This document shows positions 27,313 through 36,200 of a DNA stretch of 46,566 bases, in pieces. This stretch comes from Falsihalocynthiibacter arcticus (lineage in GTDB: Bacteria; Pseudomonadota; Alphaproteobacteria; Rhodobacterales; Rhodobacteraceae). The DNA lies in the NCBI RefSeq assembly GCF_000812665.2, contig NZ_CP014328.1, forward strand, positions 1-46,566, in the 5' to 3' direction. The position numbers and the translations under genes are program-made. The notes under the pieces were generated by a model. It saw only the letters and a program-made list of their open reading frames with translations. It did not search any database and was not told the DNA's origin. Each line of letters begins with the position of its first letter. Within the stretch, counting starts at the first letter, position 1.

Positions 27313-28683
27313 CTACTCACCCCAGTGTTCTTTGATGAAAACTTCTGCAAACCCTCGAGATGGAAGTTCCGGCCAAACTCGTTTAACGAGAGCATCGTTC
27401 ACTGCATTCGCATTGTTAAGAAATGACCTTGCAGACGATCTGCGGCTGTCAGGTGGCTGGTACTCGTAAATACTCTTATACTCCTCGGCAGCATTCGCAA
27501 TCGCATCTGAGCGGCTGTACCAGACTTGAGAAATAAGATCTGGGGCGCGACGATACAGATCAAGAATTTGTCCAGTATCCTTGTCATTCGATTCTTGAAC
27601 GATGGTTGGCAAAACGACATGCTTACCGGTCCCGAGATGCAAGTCTGGATCGTTCGCAGTAAGTGTCTCCAGATAGGCTCGCAGTACGGAAATGAATGTG
27701 GTTAATGTGGATAAATCAAACCCTTTCATTGTCTGCGGGATAATGAGTGTATCCGCAGATACAAGGGGGTTGAGTTGCATCAGGGAGATGCTCGGCTGTT
27801 GATCAACAATAATCACGTCAAAGGTTTCGGAAAGCGCTTTTTCATATTTTTCCATGTTGAAGGTGCCGTCTGAATTTCGGAGATCTCCGGGCTGGGTATC
27901 TGGTTTATAAGCGTCAGACCAAATCTTCAGGGCATTTGAGAATACTTTATGGATACGCGTTGTCGCTCGCATAAAATATAGGGCTACGTCTCCGGAAAGG
28001 ATATTGGCTCCGCCAGGGAGAAGGCGCAGTCCGGGCCAAGGTGTCGGCTGCCAAAAACTGTTTAAAGTTTTAGCATCATGGTTAGTGGGTTGCTCCTGCC
28101 CAGGCTCATCAACCCCCATAAAATCCGCAAGGGTAGGTGTGTCATCCTTAAAGAGAGGTAGATCTTCATTTGCAAAATAGAGTGATGCAGTGCCCTGCGG
28201 GTCACTGTCGATCACACCAACGCGCATACCGTACGTAAGAGCAAGATACTGTGCAAAGTGAGCTGAACTCAAACTCTTGCCGGTGCCTCCCTTTTGCGCC
28301 CCAAACACAACGACCTTCAGCTCCTCGTCTGGTTTTCTCCAGAAAAGATGTGGTCGTTTTTGGAGAGGGTTTGATCCAATCAAGGCTCGAATGAGCATAA
28401 TCTCATCAGGGCTAAAGGTGCGCTCGCGTCCGCGAACAACACCCACGGGAAAGGAGGGTTCAGTCTTAGCTAATCGGATGAGATAATTTTTATCGACGCC
28501 AACGAAGTCAGCAACCTCGCGCTGTGAAAATCTACGAGCAACTCTATTTTTTAGAGTTAGGTCGCGCTGAAGCTTTGTGTTTACGTTACCCATGACTCTT
28601 GTCAAACGCTCCGCAAACATCTGAAGATCCTCAGGCGGTTTTGGCTGTGTATCCGCGGATACACCTGTTTCAATGCTGCTCAT
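27313..28683 (-). CDS. parA: ParA-type partition ATPase with N-terminal HTH
   Basis: This Walker-type ATPase (456 aa from ATG 28683) has an N-terminal MerR/HTH-like DNA-binding domain (RRFSQREVADFVGVDKNYLIRLAK) and a deviant Walker A motif AQKGGTGKSLSSAHFA. Also visible are GVIDSDPQGT and VIIVDQQPSISLMQLN. I prefer the ATG at 28683, 6 bp after GGAGAG, over an ATG at 28776 that would overlap rep by 53 bp. Two palindromes lie inside the gene, both read as VSADT. It probably also represses the rep-par promoter, as such proteins do. Confidence 0.88.
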   Translation of the reverse strand: MSSIETGVSADTQPKPPEDLQMFAERLTRVMGNVNTKLQRDLTLKNRVARRFSQREVADFVGVDKNYLIRLAKTEPSFPVGVVRGRERTFSPDEIMLIRALIGSNPLQKRPHLFWRKPDEELKVVVFGAQKGGTGKSLSSAHFAQYLALTYGMRVGVIDSDPQGTASLYFANEDLPLFKDDTPTLADFMGVDEPGQEQPTNHDAKTLNSFWQPTPWPGLRLLPGGANILSGDVALYFMRATTRIHKVFSNALKIWSDAYKPDTQPGDLRNSDGTFNMEKYEKALSETFDVIIVDQQPSISLMQLNPLVSADTLIIPQTMKGFDLSTLTTFISVLRAYLETLTANDPDLHLGTGKHVVLPTIVQESNDKDTGQILDLYRRAPDLISQVWYSRSDAIANAAEEYKSIYEYQPPDSRRSSARSFLNNANAVNDALVKRVWPELPSRGFAEVFIKEHWGE

Positions 28684-28723
28684 TTTCATCTCTCCGGATG
28701 TGTTTGCACTAACCCTAACTGAG

Positions 28724-29635
28724 CTAAGCTGCCCTTGGCAATCGTTTTTCACTGTTTTCATGCGATAAGAGTGCACAAGAAATGAAGGACAATCGATCTA
28801 GCGTTGGTTTATTCGCAATATGCTTCGATATGAATTGATTAAACTGATCCGACGTCGGTGGTTTTTTCCAATGCGGTTGCCAAGCGGCCTTAATCTCTGC
28901 GCGGATATTGATTAGAGCTGCTTGAGAGCAGTTGTGACGAGATAATAATGCAGACTGAAGATTGAGTGTGTCCGCGGATACACTGAGCCCTAGGGTCTTC
29001 CAGATACCCTGTAATCCATCCTCAATCTCGCCCAGTGAGATGTTTGGCTGGTTCGGAAATTTAGATAGAAGGTTCTTTGAAAAACTAGCCAACCCGGGCG
29101 GCGGTTCTTTTCTTAGTTTGTTTGACCGAGGGTCAATTATTTCTTTCCAAGCTTCATAAGCATCATTTACATCACCGGCGAGACGCTTCGCGATCTCGCT
29201 AGTTTGTGTTTTATATATCTTGTTTTTCTTCGAAGAAGGGCGTTCAGCAGGTCGAACGCTGCTTTCAGCGGGCTGATTACTGTTCGCAGGCTTATTATTT
29301 TTGATTTGGTTCTCTTTACGCGTCTGAATCCAGCTCGCCCAAAAAGTAACAAGGTATTTGCACCGGTAGTTATATCCTGATGCCATTTTCTGACTAATAG
29401 TCTCGATAAGGCCAAGATCTCGAAGTTCTTTAACATATGCTGAAATGGAGGCTTTAGAGCGCCCCATTTTTTCAGCAAGTTGATCTTGGCCTGGCCAACT
29501 GTATCCGCGGATACATGCGAGATTACAGAGTTCAACGAGAACTCTAAATGCTCCAAGAGACATCTCAAAATCCATGACGGAGGCGGGGAGGGCGACAAAT
29601 CCTTTAGTCGCATCTATTTTTAGAGTAGAAGACAA
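28724..29635 (-). CDS. Winged-helix protein, probable replication initiator or regulator
   Basis: This 303-aa protein, directly upstream of parA, has an N-terminal winged helix-turn-helix (SLGAFRVLVELCNLA... WPGQDQLAEKMGRSKASISAYVKELRDLGLIE, about 27-85). That is the HTH_36 type found in plasmid replication proteins. A basic linker follows (about 110-145), then a helical C-terminal domain. It starts with TTG, 7 bp after GGAG. Its place at the head of the rep-par operon next to an AT-rich region makes an initiator role likely but unproven. It carries two palindromes, in two different frames (VSADT and IRGY). Confidence 0.65.
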   Translation of the reverse strand: MSSTLKIDATKGFVALPASVMDFEMSLGAFRVLVELCNLACIRGYSWPGQDQLAEKMGRSKASISAYVKELRDLGLIETISQKMASGYNYRCKYLVTFWASWIQTRKENQIKNNKPANSNQPAESSVRPAERPSSKKNKIYKTQTSEIAKRLAGDVNDAYEAWKEIIDPRSNKLRKEPPPGLASFSKNLLSKFPNQPNISLGEIEDGLQGIWKTLGLSVSADTLNLQSALLSRHNCSQAALINIRAEIKAAWQPHWKKPPTSDQFNQFISKHIANKPTLDRLSFISCALLSHENSEKRLPRAA

Positions 29636-29651
29636 TTCTTTCTCCTTCGCA

Positions 29652-29669
29652 CAAGTATAAAAACACTTG
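29652..29669. promoter_or_regulatory. Inverted repeat upstream of the rep-like gene
   Basis: CAAGT (29652-29656) and ACTTG (29665-29669) flank an AT-rich 8 bp, about 17 bp upstream of the TTG start of the rep-like gene. Its position suits an operator. A direct repeat AAGGTGT follows nearby (29678-29684 and 29697-29703). Confidence 0.4.
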
Positions 29670-29740
29670 CGACGTAAAAGGTGTCCTGCTATCCTGAAGG
29701 TGTTAGTTTTCTGGATGTCTGCAAGGACATTTTGATTTAT

Positions 29741-29772
29741 AAAAGCCGTCTAGTTTCCGCTGGACGGCTTTT
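29741..29772. terminator. Bidirectional intrinsic terminator
   Basis: A perfect 10-bp stem, AAAAGCCGTC (29741-29750) and GACGGCTTTT (29763-29772), with a 12-nt loop. A-rich and T-rich ends lie on both sides. It would stop transcripts from the minus-strand gene at 30115 before they reach the rep-like gene. Confidence 0.8.
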
Positions 29773-29829
29773 GCTTTTCTGGGGAAGGGTGCTTAGATCA
29801 TCTGTTTCTCCTGCTCGGTATCTGCCTCG

Positions 29830-29847
29830 GAGGTCTCTTTGGACCTC
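29830..29847. repeat. Short hairpin
   Basis: GAGGTC (29830-29835) and GACCTC (29842-29847) with a 6-nt loop, followed on the plus strand by a T-rich stretch. It may be a weak terminator or part of a control RNA upstream of rep. Confidence 0.4.
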
Positions 29848-29870
29848 TCGTTGTTTACTGTTTTGATATA

Positions 29871-30070
29871 TTTGTGCCAGATTTGGGTGCACGAAAGCAA
29901 GAACTTTTCAGAAATAGTCATTATCTCACTCACTATAAGTCAATAACACAAGCTAACCCATTGAAATTATTATATTTAGTCCACTAACCTCATTCTATCA
30001 TGATAGCTAAACTAGAGTCTATTAAGACACTACATCAGTCTCTATTACACAACATTGGACACTATATGTA
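29871..30070. other. AT-rich region, candidate replication origin
   Basis: About 200 bp of unusually AT-rich sequence next to the rep-like gene and without a gene. It contains the palindrome CTATCATGATAG (29995-30006) and two partly repeated units, AGTCTATTA and AGTCTCTATTA, each followed by CAC. This is a reasonable place for oriV, but clear iterons are lacking, and the primase gene region is an alternative. Confidence 0.3.
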
Positions 30071-30089
30071 GAATCGGGTCGACCGATTC
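30071..30089. repeat. Perfect hairpin after the zinc-finger gene
   Basis: GAATCGG (30071-30077) and CCGATTC (30083-30089) with a 5-nt loop lie 25 bp downstream of the minus-strand gene at 30115. It could act as a transcript end or a stability element. Confidence 0.45.
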
Positions 30090-30114
30090 CGACTCGGAAA
30101 GGGAAGGGGCGCCA

Positions 30115-30888
30115 CTAATTATGGGCGAACGGATCCCAGCCTTTCGTAGAGCAATAATCACACAAGCAGTCCGCATAATTCTTATCGCGTCGCCGGCTAC
30201 CTCGATGTCCGCAGCGCGTGCAGATTTGTGAGGTGGCATATTCTAAGCGCAGCTCTGATAATTCAGCTACCTCGTGATATTGATGATAGCTCAGAGAGAT
30301 CTTTCGATTTTTTGTTTTGATATCGCAAATTTGCACAGTCCCGGGCGGTAATTCGGCTCGCTGCACAGCGTAATCCATTTCTTTTAGATACTGACCCAAA
30401 GCGACGAGCCAGCCCTGGCCAACACTCGGAAGAAGACTTGCGCAATCAGGTCTCACAAGATCCGGGAACTTATTTGCGACGTCAAATGGGCTCAAACTAT
30501 CAGGCCATCGCGATTCTGCGCCGTCGAAGCGCTCGTCCAAGAATTTATTATAACAGTGACAGCAAAGTCGGATCGCCCAGCCGAAGACTACCTGGACTTC
30601 AGCAGCGTTACCGCAACGCTGACACGATGAGTTCACATGCCGGCAGATGTCTTCTAACGCCTCACTTACGGCCGCCGGCTCTTGTGAGTCAGTGTAAATC
30701 CGAAGGTCACCAAACCTTTCCTTCATTTGCACAATGATAGGTGGGGTGATTTCGCAGTTTTGAAGCTCTAACTTCAACTCAAGTAATCCAATTTCAATTT
30801 TCGGGATCCAGCCTTCAAAACCAAGGCCAAGCTCACGCTCAAGGCTTTCTTGGATGTTGTCAAAGTCGATTGCATTTTTGTATTCCAA
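30115..30888 (-). CDS. Zinc-finger-like protein of unknown function
   Basis: From TTG at 30888 (AGGGG 8 bp upstream) this gives 257 aa. An upstream start would translate the T-arm of the adjacent tRNA, so I reject it. Two cysteine clusters are present, CQRC...CCHC and a C-terminal CTRC...CDYC in a basic context (GSRRRDKNYADC). Both look like zinc ribbons. I recognise no family. The position next to rep and the tRNA gene suggests a plasmid-control role, but this is only a guess. Confidence 0.6.
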   Translation of the reverse strand: MEYKNAIDFDNIQESLERELGLGFEGWIPKIEIGLLELKLELQNCEITPPIIVQMKERFGDLRIYTDSQEPAAVSEALEDICRHVNSSCQRCGNAAEVQVVFGWAIRLCCHCYNKFLDERFDGAESRWPDSLSPFDVANKFPDLVRPDCASLLPSVGQGWLVALGQYLKEMDYAVQRAELPPGTVQICDIKTKNRKISLSYHQYHEVAELSELRLEYATSQICTRCGHRGSRRRDKNYADCLCDYCSTKGWDPFAHN

Positions 30889-30909
30889 TAGAAATACCCC
30901 TAGTAAAAA

Positions 30910-31004
30910 TGGTAGGAGGGGAGAGATTTGAACTCTCGACAATCACGGTAATCTGCCGCCAATATTTTCGGGATATAAGTCCGATGTCCTTCCAAAGCCC
31001 TCCC
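30910..31004 (-). tRNA. Atypical 95-nt tRNA gene with encoded CCA
   Basis: On the minus strand, GGGAGGG (31004-30998) pairs with CCCTCCT (30920-30914) as a 7-bp acceptor stem with one G-U pair, followed by A and CCA. The T-arm is canonical: GAGAG, loop TTCAAAT, CTCTC. The 60 nt between do not fold cleanly. The best anticodon arm is TCGGA-CTTATAT-CCCGA (anticodon TAT, Ile), with one mismatch. This leaves only 13 nt for the D-arm and about 30 nt for the variable region. It may be degenerate or specialised. Confidence 0.6.
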
Positions 31005-31034
31005 ACAGAAATGTGGGCCACCTGAATTTTCAGG
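31003..31034. repeat. Two adjacent hairpins at the 5' end of the tRNA gene
   Basis: CCCACA-GAAA-TGTGGG (31003-31018) is followed directly by CCTGAA-TT-TTCAGG (31021-31034). The first shares bases with the tRNA acceptor strand, so the two folds compete. They may guide 5' maturation or be part of a larger structured RNA. Confidence 0.5.
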
Positions 31035-31181
31035 CAGATATTTGGGTGTTGGATATGAGTACGTTTCGGATCATGATCTTAAAATAGGTATCCGATTTTC
31101 AGATGTCAATAGCGTCATGTGTAGTACCTATACTACAATTAAATCAATGATTTAGCACTAGCCAAGGTTAGATTTTTCAGC

Positions 31182-31204
31182 CTATCCTTCACAGAAAAGG
31201 ATAG
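31182..31204 (+). promoter_or_regulatory. Inverted repeat covering the ribosome-binding site of the 31209 gene
   Basis: CTATCCTT (31182-31189) and AAGGATAG (31197-31204) are perfect 8-bp complements with a 7-nt loop. The second arm contains the AAGGA ribosome-binding site, 7 bp before the ATG. It could be an operator at DNA level or hide the site in RNA. Confidence 0.55.
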
Positions 31205-31208
31205 ATGT

Positions 31209-31418
31209 ATGACTAAAATAAGTGACGAAGAAGCGGTACATTTGCAATTTCGTGTGCCACAATCGCGAGCTGACGAATTCATGAAGCTGGTTTTTGAGAA
31301 CTCTAGAATGCAGCACGGCGGAAAGACGAAGATGTTCTTGCTGCTGATCGACGAATTTCAGAAATCGCAACAGATCAAGCAGCTGCGTGGAGAGATTGCG
31401 CGGATCGAGGGGGAGTAG
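31209..31418 (+). CDS. Small ribbon-helix-helix-like regulator
   Basis: This 69-aa protein starts MTKISDEEAVHLQFRVPQSRADEF. A short beta-like strand (VHLQFRVP) is followed by two helices, a layout similar to ribbon-helix-helix regulators. A C-terminal coiled coil follows (QQIKQLRGEIARIEGE). An AAGGA ribosome-binding site precedes it. It is one of three small proteins of this type on the plasmid (others at 37416 and 39537). It is probably a plasmid-control DNA-binding protein. Confidence 0.55.
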   Translation: MTKISDEEAVHLQFRVPQSRADEFMKLVFENSRMQHGGKTKMFLLLIDEFQKSQQIKQLRGEIARIEGE

Positions 31419-31480
31419 TTTCGAGAGTTTGAATTCTGAATTTCCCGTCAGCGAAGTCCGTAATCTTCTGAGCTTGTTTT

Positions 31481-32867
31481 GAGTTATTGTCAAATCTGGT
31501 GTTTGAGGATTGTTGGTCATGCGGCGATCTGGTCTGGGTTAGCGGCTTCAATTCCATCTTTAAACGTGACGCCTGTGATGACTTTGGCCAGGTAGTCAAA
31601 GCCGCGTAGCTTCCTCCAGTTTTGTTCAGCGCATTGTCCGAGCTTGAACATCATGTGCAGCATGCCATCACGTGACAGGCAGCCCTTCGAGCGTTTGGTA
31701 CGGTGGCGGATCGTGGCAAAGGCGGATTCAATTGGATTGCTGGTGCGGATGCTCTGCCAATGTTGAGCTGGGAAGTCGAAGAATGCCATGAGTTCGGTCC
31801 GGTCCTTTTGCAGGCACAGTGCCGCCTTGGGATATTTTGGCTCATAGGTTTCGATGAACAGATCGAACGCCTTTTCTGCATCCGCTTTGGTCTCGGCCTG
31901 CCAGATATTGTGGATCGCTGCCTTTGCCTTTGGCTGAGACAGCTTCGGCAAACAGTTGAGCACGTTCATCGTTTTGTGTTGCCAGCAACGTTGGTGCCGC
32001 GTTGTGGGATAGACTTCATCCATGGCTGCCCAGAACCCCATGGCACCGTCTCCAATCGCCAGTTTGGGGGCATTCATCCCCCGGCTTTTGAGGTTGAGCA
32101 GAACTTCTCGCCAACTCTGGGTGGACTCGCGCACCCCGTCTTCGATTGCCAAGAACCGCTTCTGACCACGAGCCGTGACCCCAACAATCACAAGTGCGCA
32201 GAGCTTATCATTCTCTCCCCGAAGGCCGCTGTGAACACCATCCGCCCAAATGTAGACCAAGGGTTCATCGTCCAGTGCTGCTTCTCTCCAGCCGTCGTAT
32301 TCCTTGGCCCAATCGCGCTTGAGACGTGAGACAGTATTCGCGGATAAGCCCTGGGCCTCAGGGCCTAGAAGAACCTTGAGCGTGGGAGCCATCTCGCCGC
32401 TGGAAATGCCTTTTAGATACAGCCACGGTAGCGCGGCTTCCAACGTCTTGGTGCGGCGCACATAGGGTGGCACTAGGGCCGAGCGGAACGTCACAGGTGT
32501 GCCATCCTTAGAGCGGACCTTTGGAATGCGCACGCTCACAGGGCCAATGCCCGTTTGAAATGGGCGCTCAGGATGATGGCCATTGCGTACGACAGCCGCG
32601 TGACCTGCATCAGTGCGCAAGTCGGCAAATTGCGCCAGATAACCAGCAAGCTCAGCTTCAACTGCTGTCGCGATCAATTCCTGTGCTCCCGTTCTCAGCA
32701 AATCCGTCAGCGCGTCCGTGATCCTGTCTCGACGCGCAAAATCAACAATGTTAGTCGTTTCCATGGTGGTGTATCTCCTTTGGTTGGGCTGCTGTCTCAC
32801 AACAACAAATCAACCAGATACGCCGCCAACCTTCAAACCGCCCAAACACCAGATTCAGTCATAACTC
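31481..32867 (-). mobile_element. IS256-family insertion sequence (complete)
   Basis: The element is 1,387 bp with 25-bp imperfect terminal inverted repeats: 31481-31505 starts GAGTTATTGTC, and the complement of 32843-32867 starts GAGTTATGACT. Both continue with AATCTGGTGTTTG. A perfect 9-bp target duplication GCTTGTTTT flanks it (31472-31480 and 32868-32876), matching the 8-9 bp typical of the family. It inserted between genes. Confidence 0.95.
31517..32764 (-). CDS. IS256-family transposase
   Basis: This 415-aa DDE transposase (mutator type) starts at METTNIVDF, with GGAG 8 bp upstream. The catalytic residues are in YIWADGVHSG (first Asp), AIGDGAMGFW (second Asp) and NPIESAFATIRHRT (Glu). 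The C(x2)H feature of the family is visible as HQRCWQHKTMN. The gene appears intact, so the element is probably active. Confidence 0.95.
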   Translation of the reverse strand: METTNIVDFARRDRITDALTDLLRTGAQELIATAVEAELAGYLAQFADLRTDAGHAAVVRNGHHPERPFQTGIGPVSVRIPKVRSKDGTPVTFRSALVPPYVRRTKTLEAALPWLYLKGISSGEMAPTLKVLLGPEAQGLSANTVSRLKRDWAKEYDGWREAALDDEPLVYIWADGVHSGLRGENDKLCALVIVGVTARGQKRFLAIEDGVRESTQSWREVLLNLKSRGMNAPKLAIGDGAMGFWAAMDEVYPTTRHQRCWQHKTMNVLNCLPKLSQPKAKAAIHNIWQAETKADAEKAFDLFIETYEPKYPKAALCLQKDRTELMAFFDFPAQHWQSIRTSNPIESAFATIRHRTKRSKGCLSRDGMLHMMFKLGQCAEQNWRKLRGFDYLAKVITGVTFKDGIEAANPDQIAA

Positions 32868-32876
32868 GCTTGTTTT

Positions 32877-33213
32877 CGAAGATTGCTATAAAAATTATCG
32901 GAGGTATTAGGTGTCGTACATTATCTCTCGAAAAAGCATCGATCACACCGTTGTACGTTGATAAAAAAGATCAACAATTGCGGTTAACTCTGGCGCAGCG
33001 ACAATAATTAAAAACTAGTTAATACCAAAAATCTACCTGCCCCAAACTTTAATTCCAGTGAAACTCTGCTCGTTCACCCTTGATCTCGCACCGCATGTCG
33101 CTGTGCATATTAAGGTGTGCTTGCGGGAACTAATTTGGTTATTCGGATGAGGTGATATTTTTCTTCTTGTTTAAATACCTATCGCCCAAAGGCGCTCAGA
33201 ATACGGGCAGAAT
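32877..33213. other. Intergenic upstream of the primase gene
   Basis: About 340 bp without a supported gene. This should contain the primase promoter. No strong ribosome-binding site precedes the primase ATG. Confidence 0.35.
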
Positions 33214-36200
33214 ATGGCGAAGAATTCGCAAGATCGAGAATATGAGATAACTGAAAGTCTAGCAGCTCCGCAAGTGACGGTACTAACAGCTCTCAGTGGC
33301 AAAAAATGTACCAAAATCATCAGAGCGACGGGACCTCAGAGTTACGACAACGCAAAATGGTTTCAAGCCGAAAAGATTCTTCTAAATGATTTCGCAGCGC
33401 TTACAAACTTACTGACGGGACTGGAAACGCAAACAAACAAAATGGTTGTTACCGGCGGTGTAACAAAACCCTATGAGAATGCGGATAGAATTTACCGGCG
33501 TAAGAATTCGCGCTCAGACGCGCCTGCGAGTCTTGAGGATAATGGAAGTAGGGTTGCACATTTTGACATCGATGAGTTCGATATCCCAGCTGGGTTTGGA
33601 TGGCATGACTCGACGGCTCTCGCGGACGTCATCTGGCGATCCGTCGTTGCGCGCCTACCTGCTCTAGAGGGTGTTAGCGTTCATTGGCAAGCCAGTTCGA
33701 GTGCCGGAACAACTCGCGCCGAAGGACTGGCTAAATTCCATTTTTGGATTCTTTTGGATAAGCCGCTATTTGAAGCCCAAAGACGCGCTCTCTACAATCG
33801 GGTTGGGTCTGATCCACAACTAGCATGCCCAATACAACCAAATTACACTGCGGCGCCAATAATTATAGACTGTACTGACCCACTCATTGGAGTTCCGCGA
33901 TCCGGCACTTTTCTCGGGATACGTGACTTTGCGCCAGTGAATGAGTTTGGGCTTACAGAAGCGGCAATTCGGCCGGCAAATCTTGATTCTGCTCCCTCCA
34001 TTAAATGTGACATCTACCCCGCCCCAACCCTCTCGAATTCATTCACGAATACCTCTGGTGGCGTGCAAAAGCTAACTGATGCTTGCAACCGGATACGTAA
34101 GGCAGACCTGCGCAATGTCGAAATTAACAAACAAGCATATTATATCGCGGGACTGGTTTCAGCAGGTTCACTTTCGCTCGACGCGGCCAAAAACGCTTTA
34201 TTGGAAGCGGCTGCTGCAACAGGCCACGGTCGGTATAGGGAAGCTGTTGAAAATGGGTTTGAATCGGGTCTTAAAGCGCCAATATTCATGCGCAAGTCGT
34301 CGCCCAAACCGAATGTCATTGAGCCCTATTTTCCGAGAGCGAATTTGGACCGGAATGACGCTATTGGTAAGCATCGATCAACCGTTAATTCTTGGGTAGA
34401 TCTAGCCGTAGATTTCGCAAGGAATGCCAAATCTGAATTGTCGTCAGCACCGGCCCCTCGCTGGATGTTGGCGGGTGCGCAAGGGGTCGGGAAATCGTCT
34501 GGCCTTACTGGCCGCAATGGGGCACCAGGAGGGCTCCACAAGGCTACTGGGCTCGTGAGCGCTATGTTTCTGCCGAACCACGCCAAATGCGAGGAAGCCG
34601 CAGCCGAATACGCGAGGAATTCCCCTAAAGGTTCGCCTGAGTGCCTTGTTGTGCGCGGGCGCAATAGGCTTAACCCAGATGGCACTGCGGGAGAAAAGAT
34701 GTGTCTCATTCCGGATGTGGCAACCAAAGTTGCTAAGATGGGCCTGACGGTGCGAAGTACGCTTTGCTTAAAATGTCCGTTGCGAAATGAATGCGGCTAC
34801 ATGCTTCAAGAAAGGCAAGTCGAGAATTTGGTCTCCAAACCAGAGGGCTTGGTACTCTTCGCGCCGCCCCAATACGCGTTTTTGCCGTTGCCAGCCGAGG
34901 TGAAGCCTGAGTTGGCTGTGTTTGACGAACGGCCAAGTGATTTTGCCGTTGAAGACATTAGCCTGTCGTTTCAAGATCTGGAGGCAAGCTTTCAATTTGG
35001 CGGCTTACCGTATCGCGCTTCTGAAAAAACCCTGACAGAAGCCGCCGTTGATGCGCATGAAATTGCTCAAAATACCCTACAGCCATTGTTGCGAAACTTT
35101 GCACTTGCAATGCAAAGCGATAGCTCGACTGCCTTAGATCAACTCCGCAAATCTGGGGTAGATCTGGAGATAGTGGATAAGGCGTTGAAAAATTTGCATT
35201 TTTTCTATGCAGGGCGCGTAGTCTCGAGTCTGGGGGATAGTTTGAAGGATTTGAACCTTTCAGGTCAACGCGGACGACCCGCGTCAAAACTGCTTATGGC
35301 TCAGTTATTACAGAGCAACCCACCACGAGTCGACAAGATTAAGACCTTTCTTGAAGTCTTGCGGGATGAATTAAGTGGCACTCATGCTACTCCAATTTCC
35401 ATCGTTCAAGAGAGTGCGGATATTCAGGATGCAGAATCTTCTCAAGCTCCTGGGATAAAAATTTTGCGAATTCGCCCGTTGCTACATGGAGTTAACGCAC
35501 CTTTTCTTTACTTAGACGGGACGGGCGATGAGGAGATTGCCAAAGCCATGTTTGGATCGGATTTAATAATTCATCACTATCCAGTTGAGCGCAACGCCGT
35601 GGTCACGCAAGTCGTGGGTTGCCAGTTCTCACGCCAATATGTTTGTGGGGAGGGGAGGGGCGGCAAGCCCGCTTATGGTGATATCGCTCAGAAAAGTTGT
35701 GATCTGCGAGAGCATTTGGATACTGTTTTGAAGGGACATGACACTGCCGCGGTGTTTGCAACAAAGAAAATCATTCAGAAACTCGGCTTAGAAGGCTCGC
35801 CTCGCGCTGGTCACTTTGGAGCTCTACGCGGGCTTAACCGATGGGAAGACTACGACTCAGTCATTATTATCGGTCGCGAGCAACCACCACTTTCGGCTGT
35901 AGAACTTATTGCGCGTGCATATGCCTTGAAAACGAATGCTTCGTTCATGTCAGCGCCGGCGATTTGGGAGTGGCGTGGCATTCGAATAGAGGATGGTGCT
36001 GTCCCCGTTCGGGTTTTGAGCCATCCCGACCCGTGGGTCAAACGCATTTTGTATCAGATCCGCGAAGCTGAAGCCGAGCAGGCAATTGACCGAATTCGTT
36101 TGATTCACAACACAGAGCTAAAACAGGTTTTTCTCTTAAGTGAGATGGCCTTGGATATCACGGTCGATAGAGTTGTTCATTGGGACGACTTCAAACGAGG

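Larger units (their letters stand above)
26115..29514. repeat. Nine dispersed copies of a 14-bp palindrome, candidate parS centromere sites
   Basis: Perfect GTATCCGCGGATAC occurs at 26115-26128, 26727-26740, 26907-26920, 28649-28662 and 29501-29514. One-base variants occur at 26391-26404, 27252-27265, 27749-27762 and 28968-28981. By eye I found none elsewhere in the plasmid. Eight lie inside parB, parA or the rep-like gene. Seven are read as V-S-(A/V/T)-D-T and one (29501) in another frame as I-R-G-Y. The remaining site is 7 bp after the parB stop. Selection therefore appears to be on the DNA. The ParB-binding role is inferred from location. Confidence 0.85.

Noticed and set aside
30889-30942. 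Longer N-terminus (SRVQISPLLP) for the zinc-finger protein
   Set aside because: This is a translation of the tRNA T-arm and acceptor end, a familiar annotation error.
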